This document shows, in pieces, positions 51,127 through 61,127 of a DNA stretch of 64,000 nt. The first letter of the stretch is position 1. Each line of letters begins with the position of its first letter. The translations under genes were made by a program, and so were the position numbers. Below the pieces are notes generated by a model. The model saw nothing but the letters and a program-made list of their open reading frames with translations. It made no database searches and was not told the origin of the DNA. Source of the stretch: Dehalogenimonas formicexedens (GTDB lineage: Bacteria > Chloroflexota > Dehalococcoidia > Dehalococcoidales > Dehalococcoidaceae); assembly GCF_001953175.1 (NCBI RefSeq), contig NZ_CP018258.1, positions 1,454,210 through 1,518,209 of the forward strand. The letters run 5' to 3'.

Positions 51127-52764
51127 ATGCTTTTGAAACTTATGCGGCTAAACGTTCCTGCGTGGCTGAGCTATTCTCTTGCTTTTGGTTTCGTCGCATT
51201 TGCAACCTGGTTAAAAGTCCTCGCCGAACCCAACGTCATCCCGCAAAATGTGCCCATAACTTATTTCTTAGCAATAGTCCCAGCCGCAATTTTTCTTGGC
51301 ATGGGACCAGCAATTGCAGCTTGCATACTGAGTCTTTTTGCCTTTGACTATTTTTTTGTTTCACCACTGCATACGCTATTAGATCTTTCACACACCGAGA
51401 ATCTTCCGATCTTAGCTATATTTTTATTCGTTGGTATTTTATTCAGTTATCTTACATCGAATCTGCGCCAGGAAAACATCAAAGCGAACAAAGAAATAGA
51501 GATCCGCAAAGAAAAAGAAACGGAACTTAAAAAACTAAAGGAAAATCTAGAATTTCAGGTTGAAGCCAGAACCAACGAGTTACAAGAAGCATTGGAAAAT
51601 GTCGGACACGAAAGATCGCTGTTAACAACGGTGATGAACAGCGCCGGGGATTCCCACCTGGTATTTCTCGACAAAGATTTCAATTTTGTGCTGGTTAACG
51701 AAACATACGCCAAATCGTGCGGCTATAAACCAGAAGAAATGATCGGCAAAAACCATTTCGCCCTGTATCCTCACGAAGAAAATCAAGCCATTTTCACCAA
51801 AGTTCGGGACACGGGCATCTCCGTTTCCTACCGTGACAAGCCATTTGAGTTTCCCGATCAACCGGAACGCGGTACCACCTATTGGGACTGGACTCTCGTT
51901 CCCATTAAAAATGATAGCGAAGTACAGGGGCTTGTGTTCAGCCTGACCGAAACGACCAACCGGAAAAAGGCGGAACAGTCACTGGAGTCATTCAACCAGG
52001 AACTCGAGCGCCGGGTCGATGAGCGGACACTCGAACTGATCGAAGCCCGTGACGCGCTGTTAGAGCAATTGGCGCTTCGCGCCAAGGCCGAAGAGTCCTT
52101 AAGGTCCCTGTCATCCCGGCTTCTCAACATCCAGGAAGAAGAGAGGCGTTTGATCGCCAAGGAATTGCATGACGAGGTCGGTCAGAACCTGACTGTACTC
52201 AAGATGCTTCTGGGTAGGGCCATTCAAGGAGTCCCCAATGAAGCAAAAACTCTTTTAAAAAGCGCATCGGGGACGGTAACCGAACTTATCAAAGAAATCC
52301 GGACGTTATCAATGTCATTGAGACCTAGTGTCCTGGACGATCTGGGGCTTGTGCCCGGGTTAGAATCTCTTTTCAAGCAAATCAACACTCTTGCCGGGCT
52401 TTCGATACACTTTGAGCATGACGAGATCGAAGGGTTACATCAAGACGTTTCCCTTGTCGTATATCGGATTATTCAGGAGGCACTAACCAATATCATGCGC
52501 CACGCGGGCGTTAAGGAGGCTTCGGTCTCTATTAAAGCTAACGACGGCCAGATCGCACTCAAAATCGAAGACCAGGGGATAGGTTTTGAACAATCTTCCC
52601 TTCAAATCAACAGGTCGACAGGCCTCTCAGCCATGAAAGAACGCGCTGCCCTGGTGGGTGGAAGACTTGCGATAGAATCTGAACCGGGGAAGGGAACGAA
52701 GATCGAGGCAATTTTGCCGATATCACCAGCGTCTGGGCTCGAGAACCGCCACACGGTTGAATAG
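51127..52764 (+). CDS. NarL-type sensor histidine kinase (DUF4118-PAS)
   Basis: A 545-residue membrane sensor kinase. Four hydrophobic segments (about 10-115) form a DUF4118-like sensor, followed by a coiled coil (to about 160), a PAS domain (about 165-275), a second coiled coil and HisKA_3 with the phosphoacceptor in KELHDEVGQNL, then HATPase_c with GTKIEAILP near the end. Kinases of this class pair with LuxR-type response regulators; none is adjacent. Signal unknown. Confidence 0.92.
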   Translation: MLLKLMRLNVPAWLSYSLAFGFVAFATWLKVLAEPNVIPQNVPITYFLAIVPAAIFLGMGPAIAACILSLFAFDYFFVSPLHTLLDLSHTENLPILAIFLFVGILFSYLTSNLRQENIKANKEIEIRKEKETELKKLKENLEFQVEARTNELQEALENVGHERSLLTTVMNSAGDSHLVFLDKDFNFVLVNETYAKSCGYKPEEMIGKNHFALYPHEENQAIFTKVRDTGISVSYRDKPFEFPDQPERGTTYWDWTLVPIKNDSEVQGLVFSLTETTNRKKAEQSLESFNQELERRVDERTLELIEARDALLEQLALRAKAEESLRSLSSRLLNIQEEERRLIAKELHDEVGQNLTVLKMLLGRAIQGVPNEAKTLLKSASGTVTELIKEIRTLSMSLRPSVLDDLGLVPGLESLFKQINTLAGLSIHFEHDEIEGLHQDVSLVVYRIIQEALTNIMRHAGVKEASVSIKANDGQIALKIEDQGIGFEQSSLQINRSTGLSAMKERAALVGGRLAIESEPGKGTKIEAILPISPASGLENRHTVE

Positions 52765-53014
52765 GCGCAAGGCCGACACAGTTCCTCCAGACAAAAGAGG
52801 CCCACTGGATTCCCCATTTTTGCGCGCAATGACGGGGTTATGGAACCAGGTGGGCGACCCAATGGGTCGCACCTACTGATGATCCAATACCGGATAGGCC
52901 GCGCTTTATGCCCACGCAAACAATTACGATCATTAATTAACATATTGACACCCAAGGATTCAGGTGTTAATTTATCACAGGCTCGGTAAACGTCACCGAA
53001 AACCGGAGAACATC

Positions 53015-56000
53015 ATGACAGGCTATACCGGTAAAGACTTTAACCTCTTGTTCTCGAAGATGAGTGAAGGGGTTGCCATCCATGAACTCATCTTTGACAG
53101 CGCAGGAAAGCCGGTCGATTACCGCATTCTGGATGTGAATCCAAGTTTCGAAACCTTAACTAGCATCCCAAAAAGCAAGGCGGCCGGCGCCAGGGCTTCC
53201 GAGATTTATGGCACCGGAACCGCTCCCTTCTTGGAAATCTACTCACGGGCCTCATCTTCAGGCAAACCAGAATCCTTCGAAACATATTTTCCGCCCATGG
53301 AAAAGTATTTTTCGATTTCGGTTGTTTCCATGCACCATGGAGTCTTCGCAACCATATTCAATGACATTACGGAACTCAAGAAAGCAGCGAACCGCACCGA
53401 GCAGTTGAACCAGTTCCTGCTGGCCCTGCGAAACGTCAACCAGTTGATCACCCATGTGAAACGAGACCCCCAGCGTTTGATCGACGAGATCACCCGGACG
53501 CTGGTCCAGAGCTGCAACTACTCACACGTCTGGATGGTCCTTCTGAACCGGGACCATCAGGCGACAGCCGTCACTTCATCCAGTCCTTCCGAGTATTGGG
53601 ACAAATTGAACCAGGAATTCAAGAAAGATAATATCCCTCCATGCGCAAAAGACGCCATAGAAAAAGGCAAGACCGTAGTGGTCAGCGCGATTTCGGATTA
53701 CTGCACCCATTGTCCCCTCGCGAGGAGCGAGATCACCAAGCTCGTCGCCCCGTTAGTTCACGATAACAAGCTCTGGGGCGTTATCGCCGTCGACATAGCC
53801 TCGGGCGCTTTTATCGGCGAAGAGGAATTGAGTCTTTTCGACGAGATGGCCGGAGATATCGCCTTCGCCTTAAGCGACATCGAAAACGAAGAAGCCAGGA
53901 TCAGAACCGAAAAAGCTTTGGCAGAGTCCGAGATCCGGTATCACTCCCTGTTCAATAACAGCAACGACGCCATATACGTCCACATCGAGGGAATCACCGG
54001 GCGATTCATCGATGTAAACGACCGAGCCTGCCAATTACTGGGCTACAGCCGCGAAGAATTGCTGGAGATGTGCCCGAATGACATCAATGACCCGGATTAT
54101 TTCAGTCGAATGCCCGAGAATCCGGAGAGCCTGCTCAAAGACGGAAAAGGCGTCTTTGAAATGGTCCATGTCGCCAAAGACGGGAGGCGCATACCTGTCG
54201 AACTGAGCACCGGACCCTTGACCCTCGGCGGGGTTTCGCTCTATATGACCATCGCCAGGGACCTGACCGAACGTAAAAAGACGGAAGCCGAGCTCAAGAA
54301 CTTGTCCAAATTCCCGGAAGAAAACCCCAATCCCGTGGTGAGAGTAGCCGAAGACGGTACCCTCCTGTACGCTAACCCGGCGAGTTCACCGGTTATTGAA
54401 TTTTTTGGCGCTTCAACCGGTGAAAAAGTCAGGGATGACCTTGGCACCATGGTCAAGGCGGTTCTTGGCGGCCAAACTCCGGACCGACTGGAAATCAAAT
54501 GGCAGGACAAGATCTACCGTTTCGTGCTGGCGCCGATCAGCGAATCCAGATATGTCAATTTTTACGGCGAGGATATCACCAAGAGAAGGAAGTCTGAGAA
54601 GGCGCTGGCCGAAAGTGAAAGCCGCTTCCGCTCCTTGTTCGAGCACATGATCAACGGCTTCACCTACTGCCAGATGATATTCGAGGGAGATAATCCGGTC
54701 GACTTCATCTACATTCAAGTCAACGAGGCATTCCCCGTTCTCACCGGACTTGACAATGTCACCGGCAAAAAGGTCTCGGAAGTTATTCCGGGCATCCGAG
54801 AGTCCGACCCAATACTCTTTGAAAGATACGGCCGGGTGGCTTTAACCGGAATTCCCGAACGTTTCGAGACTTACGTCGAAGCGTTGAAAATGTGGTTCGA
54901 GATCGCGGTGTACAGCCCGGCCAAAGGCTATTTCGTGGCCGTGTTCGATGTCATCACCGAAAGAAAAAAAGCTGAAGCCGAGCTTGTCCGCTTCAATCGC
55001 CTTTACGATGTTCTGAGCCAGGTCAACCAGGCAGTTGTCCGGGCAAACGACAGTGCGTCTTTCCTGGATACCACCTGCGATATCATGGCGGACCGCGGGG
55101 GTTTCGATCTGGCTTGGATCGGACAACTCAAACCGGATTCAAAATCCATAATTCCGATCTCTGCGGCGGGCAAGGCAAGGGATTACCTCGATGGTATCGA
55201 CGTTATTGCCGATGATTCGCCTAAGGGAAGAGGCCCAGTGGGTATGAGTATCCGGCATAAAGCTCCTTATATCATCGAAAACTTCATGACTGATAAGCGA
55301 GCTGCTTACTGGAACAACCGCGCCCGTGCTTTCCATTTCGGGGGTGTCGGCGCTTTCCCGATTTTCGTCAACGGAGATATATGGGGCGCACTGGGAGTGT
55401 ATTCTTCAACCGTCGGCTACTTCGGTGATAAAGAGGTCAAACTGCTCGAGGAGGCCGCCGGCGATATCGGTTTCGCCCTTCAAAACATCGAAAGAGAACG
55501 TCTTAGGATCGCCGCGGAATTCAGAATTCAAGCCGCCGCAGACGAATGGATGACGACCTTCGATTCTATCAAAGACATGGTCGCCATCGTTGACCAGGAT
55601 CACATCATCAGACGTGTGAACAGGGCTTTTTCGGACATGTTAAACGCTGCTCCTGGGGATTTGCTGGGACAACATTGTTATAAGGTCATCCACTGCATGA
55701 ACCAGCCTCACCCATCATGCCCCCATGCCAGAACCCTGATTTCGCGAAAGGCCGAATCCAGCGAATATTTCGATAAAAAACTGAAAAAGTGGGTCGAAGC
55801 CAGTTCTTCGCCGATTTTCGACGACGACGGCGCTCTGGTCGGTTCCGTCCATATCATCAAGGATATCTCGGCACGAAAACGCGCTGAAGAGGAAAAGCAA
55901 CTGCTCAGAGACAAGGCTGAGATCGCCAGCCGCCTAGCGACGGTGGGTGAGATGGCCGCGGGAATCGCCCATGAAATCAACAACCCGTTGACGGGCGTAA

Positions 56001-57028
56001 TCGGATTCTCGGAGATGCTGATGGACCAGGATGTTACTCCGGAAATCAAGGAACAACTCCAGATAATCAACGACGGCAGTAAAAGGGTAAAAGACATCGT
56101 CAAGCGGATGCTGACGTTCGCCCGCCAGTCCAAGCCGATGAAAAGCCGGATCGATATCCATGAACTTATCGAAAACACGCTGGAAATCCGCGGCTACGTC
56201 CTTAAGACCGCCAATATTGAAGTGGCGAGGGACTACGGGCAGGACCTGCCGTGGATCACCGTCGACCCGGGCCAGTTGCAGCAGGTGTTTCTCAACCTGA
56301 TAGTCAACGCCGAGTACGCCATGAAACAAAACCAGGGTATAAAGGGAATTTTGACCGTCAGCACCCGAAAAAAAGCCGACAAAATGGTCCTATCCTTCAG
56401 CGATAACGGCTGCGGGATGTCGAAGGAAACCGTAGGCAAGCTGTTTCAGCCCTTCTTCACCACTAAAAACCCGGGAGAGGGCACCGGGCTGGGGTTGAGC
56501 GTGTCGCGTTCGATCATCCTGGAACACGGCGGCGAGATACAGGTTGAAAGCAAGCCCGGATCAGGCAGCACGTTCACCGTGGAACTTCCAATCAACGCTG
56601 AACCCGAGGTAATCGAGGAGACAGCCCCGGAAGATTCAGGCATTCCGACTTCCAACACAAAAGCGCGGGTAATGGTTATCGATGACGAACCTGCGGTCAG
56701 GTCGCTTATCGAAAAAATCCTGGTGAGGGAAGGCCATTCCGTCCAAAACATTGAGAACCCGAACGACGTACTTGAAATTCTTAAAGAGACTGCCTTTGAC
56801 GTCATCCTGCTGGACATCAGGTTGCCGGGTATCAGCGGAATAGAGTTATACGGCGATATCATCCTGATTCATCCCGAATTGAAAGAAAAGGTCATCTTTA
56901 TCACCGGAGATACCGCGGATGCCAACGTCAGGGAATTCATCGCCAATCACCGTGCGAACTGGATAACCAAGCCGTTTGACCGCGCCACTTTCCTGAAGAA
57001 GTTCAACGAGGTTTTGCTCAGGAAGTGA
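53015..57028 (+). CDS. Multi-PAS/GAF hybrid sensor histidine kinase
   Basis: A 1337-residue soluble hybrid kinase. Approximate order: PAS (1-115), GAF (145-300), PAS (310-430), PAS (435-530), PAS (535-650), GAF (655-830), PAS (850-960) with CYKVIHCMNQPHPSCPHA, HisKA with HEINNPLTGVIGFSEML, HATPase_c (GEGTGLGLSVSRSII), and a receiver domain with DILLLDIRLPGISG-like DVILLDIRLPGISGIEL. No membrane segment is seen, so it probably senses a cytoplasmic signal such as redox state or a ligand. ATG 53015 follows GGAGA; an in-frame start at 52964 is less likely. Confidence 0.92.
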   Translation: MTGYTGKDFNLLFSKMSEGVAIHELIFDSAGKPVDYRILDVNPSFETLTSIPKSKAAGARASEIYGTGTAPFLEIYSRASSSGKPESFETYFPPMEKYFSISVVSMHHGVFATIFNDITELKKAANRTEQLNQFLLALRNVNQLITHVKRDPQRLIDEITRTLVQSCNYSHVWMVLLNRDHQATAVTSSSPSEYWDKLNQEFKKDNIPPCAKDAIEKGKTVVVSAISDYCTHCPLARSEITKLVAPLVHDNKLWGVIAVDIASGAFIGEEELSLFDEMAGDIAFALSDIENEEARIRTEKALAESEIRYHSLFNNSNDAIYVHIEGITGRFIDVNDRACQLLGYSREELLEMCPNDINDPDYFSRMPENPESLLKDGKGVFEMVHVAKDGRRIPVELSTGPLTLGGVSLYMTIARDLTERKKTEAELKNLSKFPEENPNPVVRVAEDGTLLYANPASSPVIEFFGASTGEKVRDDLGTMVKAVLGGQTPDRLEIKWQDKIYRFVLAPISESRYVNFYGEDITKRRKSEKALAESESRFRSLFEHMINGFTYCQMIFEGDNPVDFIYIQVNEAFPVLTGLDNVTGKKVSEVIPGIRESDPILFERYGRVALTGIPERFETYVEALKMWFEIAVYSPAKGYFVAVFDVITERKKAEAELVRFNRLYDVLSQVNQAVVRANDSASFLDTTCDIMADRGGFDLAWIGQLKPDSKSIIPISAAGKARDYLDGIDVIADDSPKGRGPVGMSIRHKAPYIIENFMTDKRAAYWNNRARAFHFGGVGAFPIFVNGDIWGALGVYSSTVGYFGDKEVKLLEEAAGDIGFALQNIERERLRIAAEFRIQAAADEWMTTFDSIKDMVAIVDQDHIIRRVNRAFSDMLNAAPGDLLGQHCYKVIHCMNQPHPSCPHARTLISRKAESSEYFDKKLKKWVEASSSPIFDDDGALVGSVHIIKDISARKRAEEEKQLLRDKAEIASRLATVGEMAAGIAHEINNPLTGVIGFSEMLMDQDVTPEIKEQLQIINDGSKRVKDIVKRMLTFARQSKPMKSRIDIHELIENTLEIRGYVLKTANIEVARDYGQDLPWITVDPGQLQQVFLNLIVNAEYAMKQNQGIKGILTVSTRKKADKMVLSFSDNGCGMSKETVGKLFQPFFTTKNPGEGTGLGLSVSRSIILEHGGEIQVESKPGSGSTFTVELPINAEPEVIEETAPEDSGIPTSNTKARVMVIDDEPAVRSLIEKILVREGHSVQNIENPNDVLEILKETAFDVILLDIRLPGISGIELYGDIILIHPELKEKVIFITGDTADANVREFIANHRANWITKPFDRATFLKKFNEVLLRK

Positions 57029-57055
57029 TCCAACAGCATTCAGCAACCGGCTACG

Positions 57056-57172
57056 TCAACGGATTCCGGCTTCAGCCGGAATGACAAATGACCGAAAATC
57101 CGTTGAGCTAACGATCGGGCCTCATACAAACCCTCACCCTACCCTCTCCCGCAAGAATGCGGGCGAGGGAAC
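57056..57172. repeat. Nested inverted repeat and CCCTCTCCC-type repeat
   Basis: TCAACGGAT (57056-57064) and ATCCGTTGA (57098-57106) enclose a TTCCGGCTTCAGCCGGAA hairpin, followed by a CCCTCACCC...CTCTCCCGCAAG...GGGCGAGGGA hairpin. It separates convergent genes and may terminate the kinase transcript. Confidence 0.6.
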
Positions 57173-57178
57173 CAAACG

Positions 57179-58432
57179 TCAAGGGTGAATGACCGGCCAG
57201 AGCCAGTTGAAAGGCGAAAAGACCCAGAACAGGATCACATGGACGGTCATGAACACCGCGAGGGTCACGCCGGTAATCTTCTTCCAGTTGCGGCGCCTGC
57301 TCCAGGCAACCAGCCGATCTTTAAACCGGGGCTTGTTGTCGATGGAAAGCAGTAGCTGACGGGGGCGTTTTGCCCAGGCCATGGCTTTGTCTATGAACAG
57401 GGCAAGCCCAAGTATTATGCCTCCGACGATGGGCACGAAGTAAAAGATATATGTAATGCGATTGGTGATGCCGCCGATGATGATCCAAAGGATCAGGGTG
57501 GCAAAAATCCAGGCGGCGGCGAAGACCGCCGCCTCGTTGCGTCGCCACCATGAAAGCCAGGTTGTCCATCCGAATACTGGGATAGTCGCAGCCCAGACAG
57601 TGGGGGTCACCGCCGACATATACTGGGGCGTCCACCAGAACGGCATGACGTGATACCCGAGTACCCATTGCCAGGGGTGGAGGGCGGAGGGATGGGTCGA
57701 ATTGGCAAAGGTGATGGTGGCGGGGATGGTGAACAACTGGGCGGCCCGGGTTAGCGGGTTGCTCCATTCCCCGGCCAGGGCGAATTCCATCACCGGCACC
57801 GCCAGGATGGCGACAACGTAAGCCACGAGACCGGAGACCGCCAGCTGGAGCGCCTTATCCCGGCGGAACACCAGCCAGTGGATGCCGATGATGACGATCC
57901 CCAGCAGCCCGGTGAGTTTGACAAGTGTAGACATGACCAGGAACACGACCGCCAGGGGGTATCTCCGGGCGAGATAAGCCCATAGGCCGGCCAGCATGAA
58001 AAAGACATTGAAGATGTCCAGCATCGCCACCGAGGCCATGGTGAAAACCGAGTTCTCGAAAGCGAACAAGGTAACGGCTAAATTGGTAGCGAGGTTGGAA
58101 AAATTGAACCTTCTCAGGATGAGGTAAAAGAAGAATACAGAACCGACGCCAAAAAGCGCCGGCATGAAACGCCAGCCGAACTGGTTGTCGCCGAAGACCT
58201 GCATTCCGAAAGTGATGATGACCTTCCCGAGTGGAGGGTGTTCCGGCTGGTGTAAAACTCCCTGTACCAAATAGTCGCGCGCCGACACGATATAGTATTG
58301 CTCATCCAGCACCAGGTCCTTGGGAAACCACAGGAGCCCCAGGTGCAGGATCATCGATGCGATGAGAATGGCCAGAAGCCATGCATGCTTCCAACCGGCA
58401 AAGCGTTTAAGCGCGGTTTTTATCTTTGTCAT
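57179..58432 (-). CDS. Glycosyltransferase family 39-like membrane protein
   Basis: A 417-residue integral membrane protein with about ten hydrophobic segments. FPKDLVLDEQYYIVSARDYL in the first loop holds the D-E pair typical of GT-C enzymes, and HPPLGKVIITFGMQVFGDNQFGWRFMPALFG matches PMT/ArnT-like family 39 members that use a polyprenyl-phosphate sugar. It probably glycosylates protein or lipid at the outer face of the membrane. ATG 58432 lacks a strong ribosome binding site. No other glycan genes are nearby. Confidence 0.88.
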   Translation of the reverse strand: MTKIKTALKRFAGWKHAWLLAILIASMILHLGLLWFPKDLVLDEQYYIVSARDYLVQGVLHQPEHPPLGKVIITFGMQVFGDNQFGWRFMPALFGVGSVFFFYLILRRFNFSNLATNLAVTLFAFENSVFTMASVAMLDIFNVFFMLAGLWAYLARRYPLAVVFLVMSTLVKLTGLLGIVIIGIHWLVFRRDKALQLAVSGLVAYVVAILAVPVMEFALAGEWSNPLTRAAQLFTIPATITFANSTHPSALHPWQWVLGYHVMPFWWTPQYMSAVTPTVWAATIPVFGWTTWLSWWRRNEAAVFAAAWIFATLILWIIIGGITNRITYIFYFVPIVGGIILGLALFIDKAMAWAKRPRQLLLSIDNKPRFKDRLVAWSRRRNWKKITGVTLAVFMTVHVILFWVFSPFNWLWPVIHP

Positions 58433-58605
58433 TAATTAAGGCCGCTAATAAACATAACGACCGGAGATCGTTACCGTTAGCCCCTTGAACGCAAAACGAT
58501 AAGATTTCCCGGTTAGGGGTGTTAAAACCAATCGTCAAATAATAACACAAGAAGCCTTTTGCTGCTTTACAACGGCCTTTTGAGTCGTATTTGATCGCCC
58601 TTTCC

Positions 58606-59310
58606 TCAGGCTTCCGCCGCTATCGGGCGGTCAAGCAGCAGGCGAGACCAGAAAATTTGGCCTCGAGGAAAACTGGTCGCCAGGTCCGCTGAAAGCCCCG
58701 CGGTCAACCGTCTTACCATCACGAGAACGAAAAGAGCCGCAAACCCGGCTACCACGGCCGTTGATTCATTCAAAAGGTAAGCCGCCAGCGGCAAGACCAG
58801 GAAGGCGACGCCCACTCCCAGGGGCAAGGCGTTGCTTTGGCCGGCGCCGGTCCGTAAGCGCTGCTCCCGCGGGACGCCCTTCAACCGGAATGCCTTGATG
58901 ACCTTGGAGATGATCGCCAGAAAAACCGGAGTGAGACAGATCATCGCCGGCCAGAAAGCCAGGTTTGCCGCGGCTCCGAAACCGGTGGTATTGCCCTTTT
59001 CACCGTCGAATTTCTTGAACACCGGCCACATCTGACCGCAGGTAGCCGCCAGAGCCGCCAGGACAACGATCGGGATTTCAAAATCCAGGGAACGGGCCAG
59101 CCAAACGGTGCCGATTCCTTTCAAAACGTCGATAGCGCTGGCCGACAGCCCCCAAACCGGGCCGGCTTTCTTCCAGATGGCGTGGTGCAGGTCACCCACG
59201 GGTTCGATATGGTGGTACTTCGCCATCAGAAGAAGCTGGGGGAAGGCGCCGATAAAGTACGCCGCGACCAGGACCGCGATGTTTGAGACTATGGTTCCCT
59301 CCAGAAGCAT
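58606..59310 (-). CDS. Divergent PlsY-like acyltransferase family protein
   Basis: A 234-residue membrane protein similar to PlsY in layout: five or more hydrophobic segments, AYFIGAFPQLLLMAKYHHI in place of GSIPFGYLIA, and MWPVFKKFDGEKGNTTGFGA in place of the FPVFxxFKGGKG motif. The GSGNxGATN segment of true PlsY is not conserved (GDLHHAIWKKAG), so glycerol-3-phosphate acylation is doubtful. True plsY is at 45746. Divergent from the degV gene and likely controlled by the same intergenic operator. Confidence 0.75.
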   Translation of the reverse strand: MLLEGTIVSNIAVLVAAYFIGAFPQLLLMAKYHHIEPVGDLHHAIWKKAGPVWGLSASAIDVLKGIGTVWLARSLDFEIPIVVLAALAATCGQMWPVFKKFDGEKGNTTGFGAAANLAFWPAMICLTPVFLAIISKVIKAFRLKGVPREQRLRTGAGQSNALPLGVGVAFLVLPLAAYLLNESTAVVAGFAALFVLVMVRRLTAGLSADLATSFPRGQIFWSRLLLDRPIAAEA

Positions 59311-59376
59311 TGAATAAGGCTAAAACGTTCACATTATAAATCCGCCGATGTTGATTTTGATAGTCCAAAAAAAGTC

Positions 59377-59406
59377 TTTACATTGAACGATGGTTCAAGT
59401 TATTAT
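59377..59406 (+). promoter_or_regulatory. Promoter with TetR-type operator in the spacer
   Basis: TTTACA (59377-59382), then TTGAACGATGGTTCAA (59383-59398) exactly filling the spacer, then TATTAT (59401-59406). The palindrome core differs by one base from the site at 27441-27454. It lies upstream of degV and in the divergent region of the PlsY-like gene. Confidence 0.6.
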
Positions 59407-59503
59407 AATAACCATCCGCAACCCCCACTCAAGCGTCCAATTCTTTCGTGTCGATACCCGGAGTAACCCTTCCCAGCGAATTTGAGACCGGAGGGCAGCC
59501 AGG

Positions 59504-60340
59504 ATGACCGTTAAAATAGTCACCGACACCACCGCAGATTTACCCGCTTCTATCGTGGCAGAACTTGGTATTAAAGTAGTACCCCAGTACGTCAGATTCG
59601 GCGAAAAGGTTTACCGGGACCTGGTCGAGATTTCTCACGATGAATTTTACCGGCGCCTGCAGAGCGATTCCGTCCACCCGAGCACGTCTCAACCCTCCCC
59701 TAAGGATTTTGTCGACGTATACAAATCCATCCTGCCGGCCAAAGACGGCATTATCTCCCTCCACCTATCCAAGAAGCTCAGCGGCACCTACGATTCGGCG
59801 CTCCAGGCCAAGCAAATGATGACCAAAGAAGCCAACATCGAAGTGATAGATACCCAGTCGGTTTCCATGGGCCTGGGGCTTTTTGCCATCATGGCGGCGA
59901 GAATGGCCAAGCAGGGCGCTTCCCTGGCTGAAATCGCCAGCGCGGTCAACGACGCCATCCCGCAAGTCCGGCTGCTGGGCATTTTCGACACCTTAAAGTA
60001 CCTGGCGGCGGGCGGCCGGATCGGGAAAGCCAAGGCCTTGCTGGGATCCATTCTTTCGGTAAAACCCGTCCTGACAGTGAAAGAAGGCGAAATGCACCCG
60101 GCCGGCCAGGTCAGGAGCCGGTCCAAAGGCATCGACCGGTTGGTGGAGTGGACCCGGACGGTGGGGAAAATCGCCGATCTGGCGGTGGTGCATACCACTA
60201 CCCCCGATGAAGCCATGGCGCTGGCCGACCGCCTGGGGGTATATTTCCCCAAAAACCAGATCATCATATCGCGGTTAGGCGCTGCGTTGGGGGCCCACGC
60301 CGGCCCGGGGACACTGTTCGTGGTAACGCGCTCGACGTAA
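59504..60340 (+). CDS. DegV family fatty-acid-binding protein
   Basis: A 278-residue DegV/FakB-like protein, a family that binds fatty acids and, in Firmicutes, presents them to the kinase FakA for phosphorylation. TDTTADLP at the N-terminus, STSQPSPKDF (fatty-acid loop) and LHLSKKLSGTYDSA are typical. A fakA homolog is not in the window. GGAGGGCAGCC precedes ATG 59504. The TetR-type operator upstream fits a role in lipid metabolism. Confidence 0.93.
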   Translation: MTVKIVTDTTADLPASIVAELGIKVVPQYVRFGEKVYRDLVEISHDEFYRRLQSDSVHPSTSQPSPKDFVDVYKSILPAKDGIISLHLSKKLSGTYDSALQAKQMMTKEANIEVIDTQSVSMGLGLFAIMAARMAKQGASLAEIASAVNDAIPQVRLLGIFDTLKYLAAGGRIGKAKALLGSILSVKPVLTVKEGEMHPAGQVRSRSKGIDRLVEWTRTVGKIADLAVVHTTTPDEAMALADRLGVYFPKNQIIISRLGAALGAHAGPGTLFVVTRST

Positions 60341-60387
60341 ATTGCCCGTTGATTCTCCGGCGGAATTGAGCGGATAATAGTCCCGCT

Positions 60388-61062
60388 TTGAACCTCAAGA
60401 CGGAAATTACGCTTATCCGCTCTTGCCGGCGGACGCTGGCGATCGAATTAAGACCCGATTCGACTCTTTTAGTCCGGGCGCCGCGGCGCCTGAGCCTGAA
60501 AGAAATCCACCGCTTCATCCTGGGCCATGAAAGCTGGATCACGCGGAAAAAGGCGGAGCTTGCCTCCAGGCCTGAACCGGCCAAGAAACAGTTCCTTGAA
60601 GGTGAGGAATTCCCGGTACAAGGCCAATCCTGCCGGTTGAAGCTGGTGGAATCGGCGTCCTCCTGCGTCAACCTTTCCGGCAACCGGTTGGTCTTTCCGA
60701 TACAACTTCTGCCCACCGCCCGTGAGTCCCTGACGAAATGGTACCGCGAGTATGCCCGCAGCTATATCACCGACCGGGTCAGGCACTACGCCCGTATCAT
60801 GGCTTGCTGTCCTTCGTCGCTTAGAATCACCAGCCCGAGGCGGCGATGGGGCTCCTGCGGCCCGGCCGATTCGCTTAACTTCAACTGGCGGCTGGTTATG
60901 GCGCCGCCGGAGATCATCGACTACGTGGTGGTGCATGAACTGGCCCATATCCGGTACAAGCACCACGGCCCGGAGTTCTGGCGCTTTGTCGGCGCATACT
61001 TCCCGGGACACAAAAATGCCCGGCGCTGGTTGAAGGACCATGGCCACCAACTGGATTTTTAG
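60388..61062 (+). CDS. YgjP-like M48-related metallopeptidase (DUF45)
   Basis: A 224-residue protein. The zinc motif is VVHELAHIRYKHHGPEFW (HExxH plus a downstream His/Glu), preceded by RRRWGSCGPADSLNFNWRLVMAPPEIIDYV, both typical of the YgjP/DUF45 family. Its substrate is unknown. TTG 60388 is the only plausible start; a GATAAT box about 9 bases before it may mean a very short leader. Confidence 0.9.
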   Translation: MNLKTEITLIRSCRRTLAIELRPDSTLLVRAPRRLSLKEIHRFILGHESWITRKKAELASRPEPAKKQFLEGEEFPVQGQSCRLKLVESASSCVNLSGNRLVFPIQLLPTARESLTKWYREYARSYITDRVRHYARIMACCPSSLRITSPRRRWGSCGPADSLNFNWRLVMAPPEIIDYVVVHELAHIRYKHHGPEFWRFVGAYFPGHKNARRWLKDHGHQLDF

Positions 61063-61127
61063 CGCGAATGGTATTGAAACGCGCCTGGGAAGTGCTAGAA
61101 TTACCCCACAGGTTTTGGACTGAGGTT

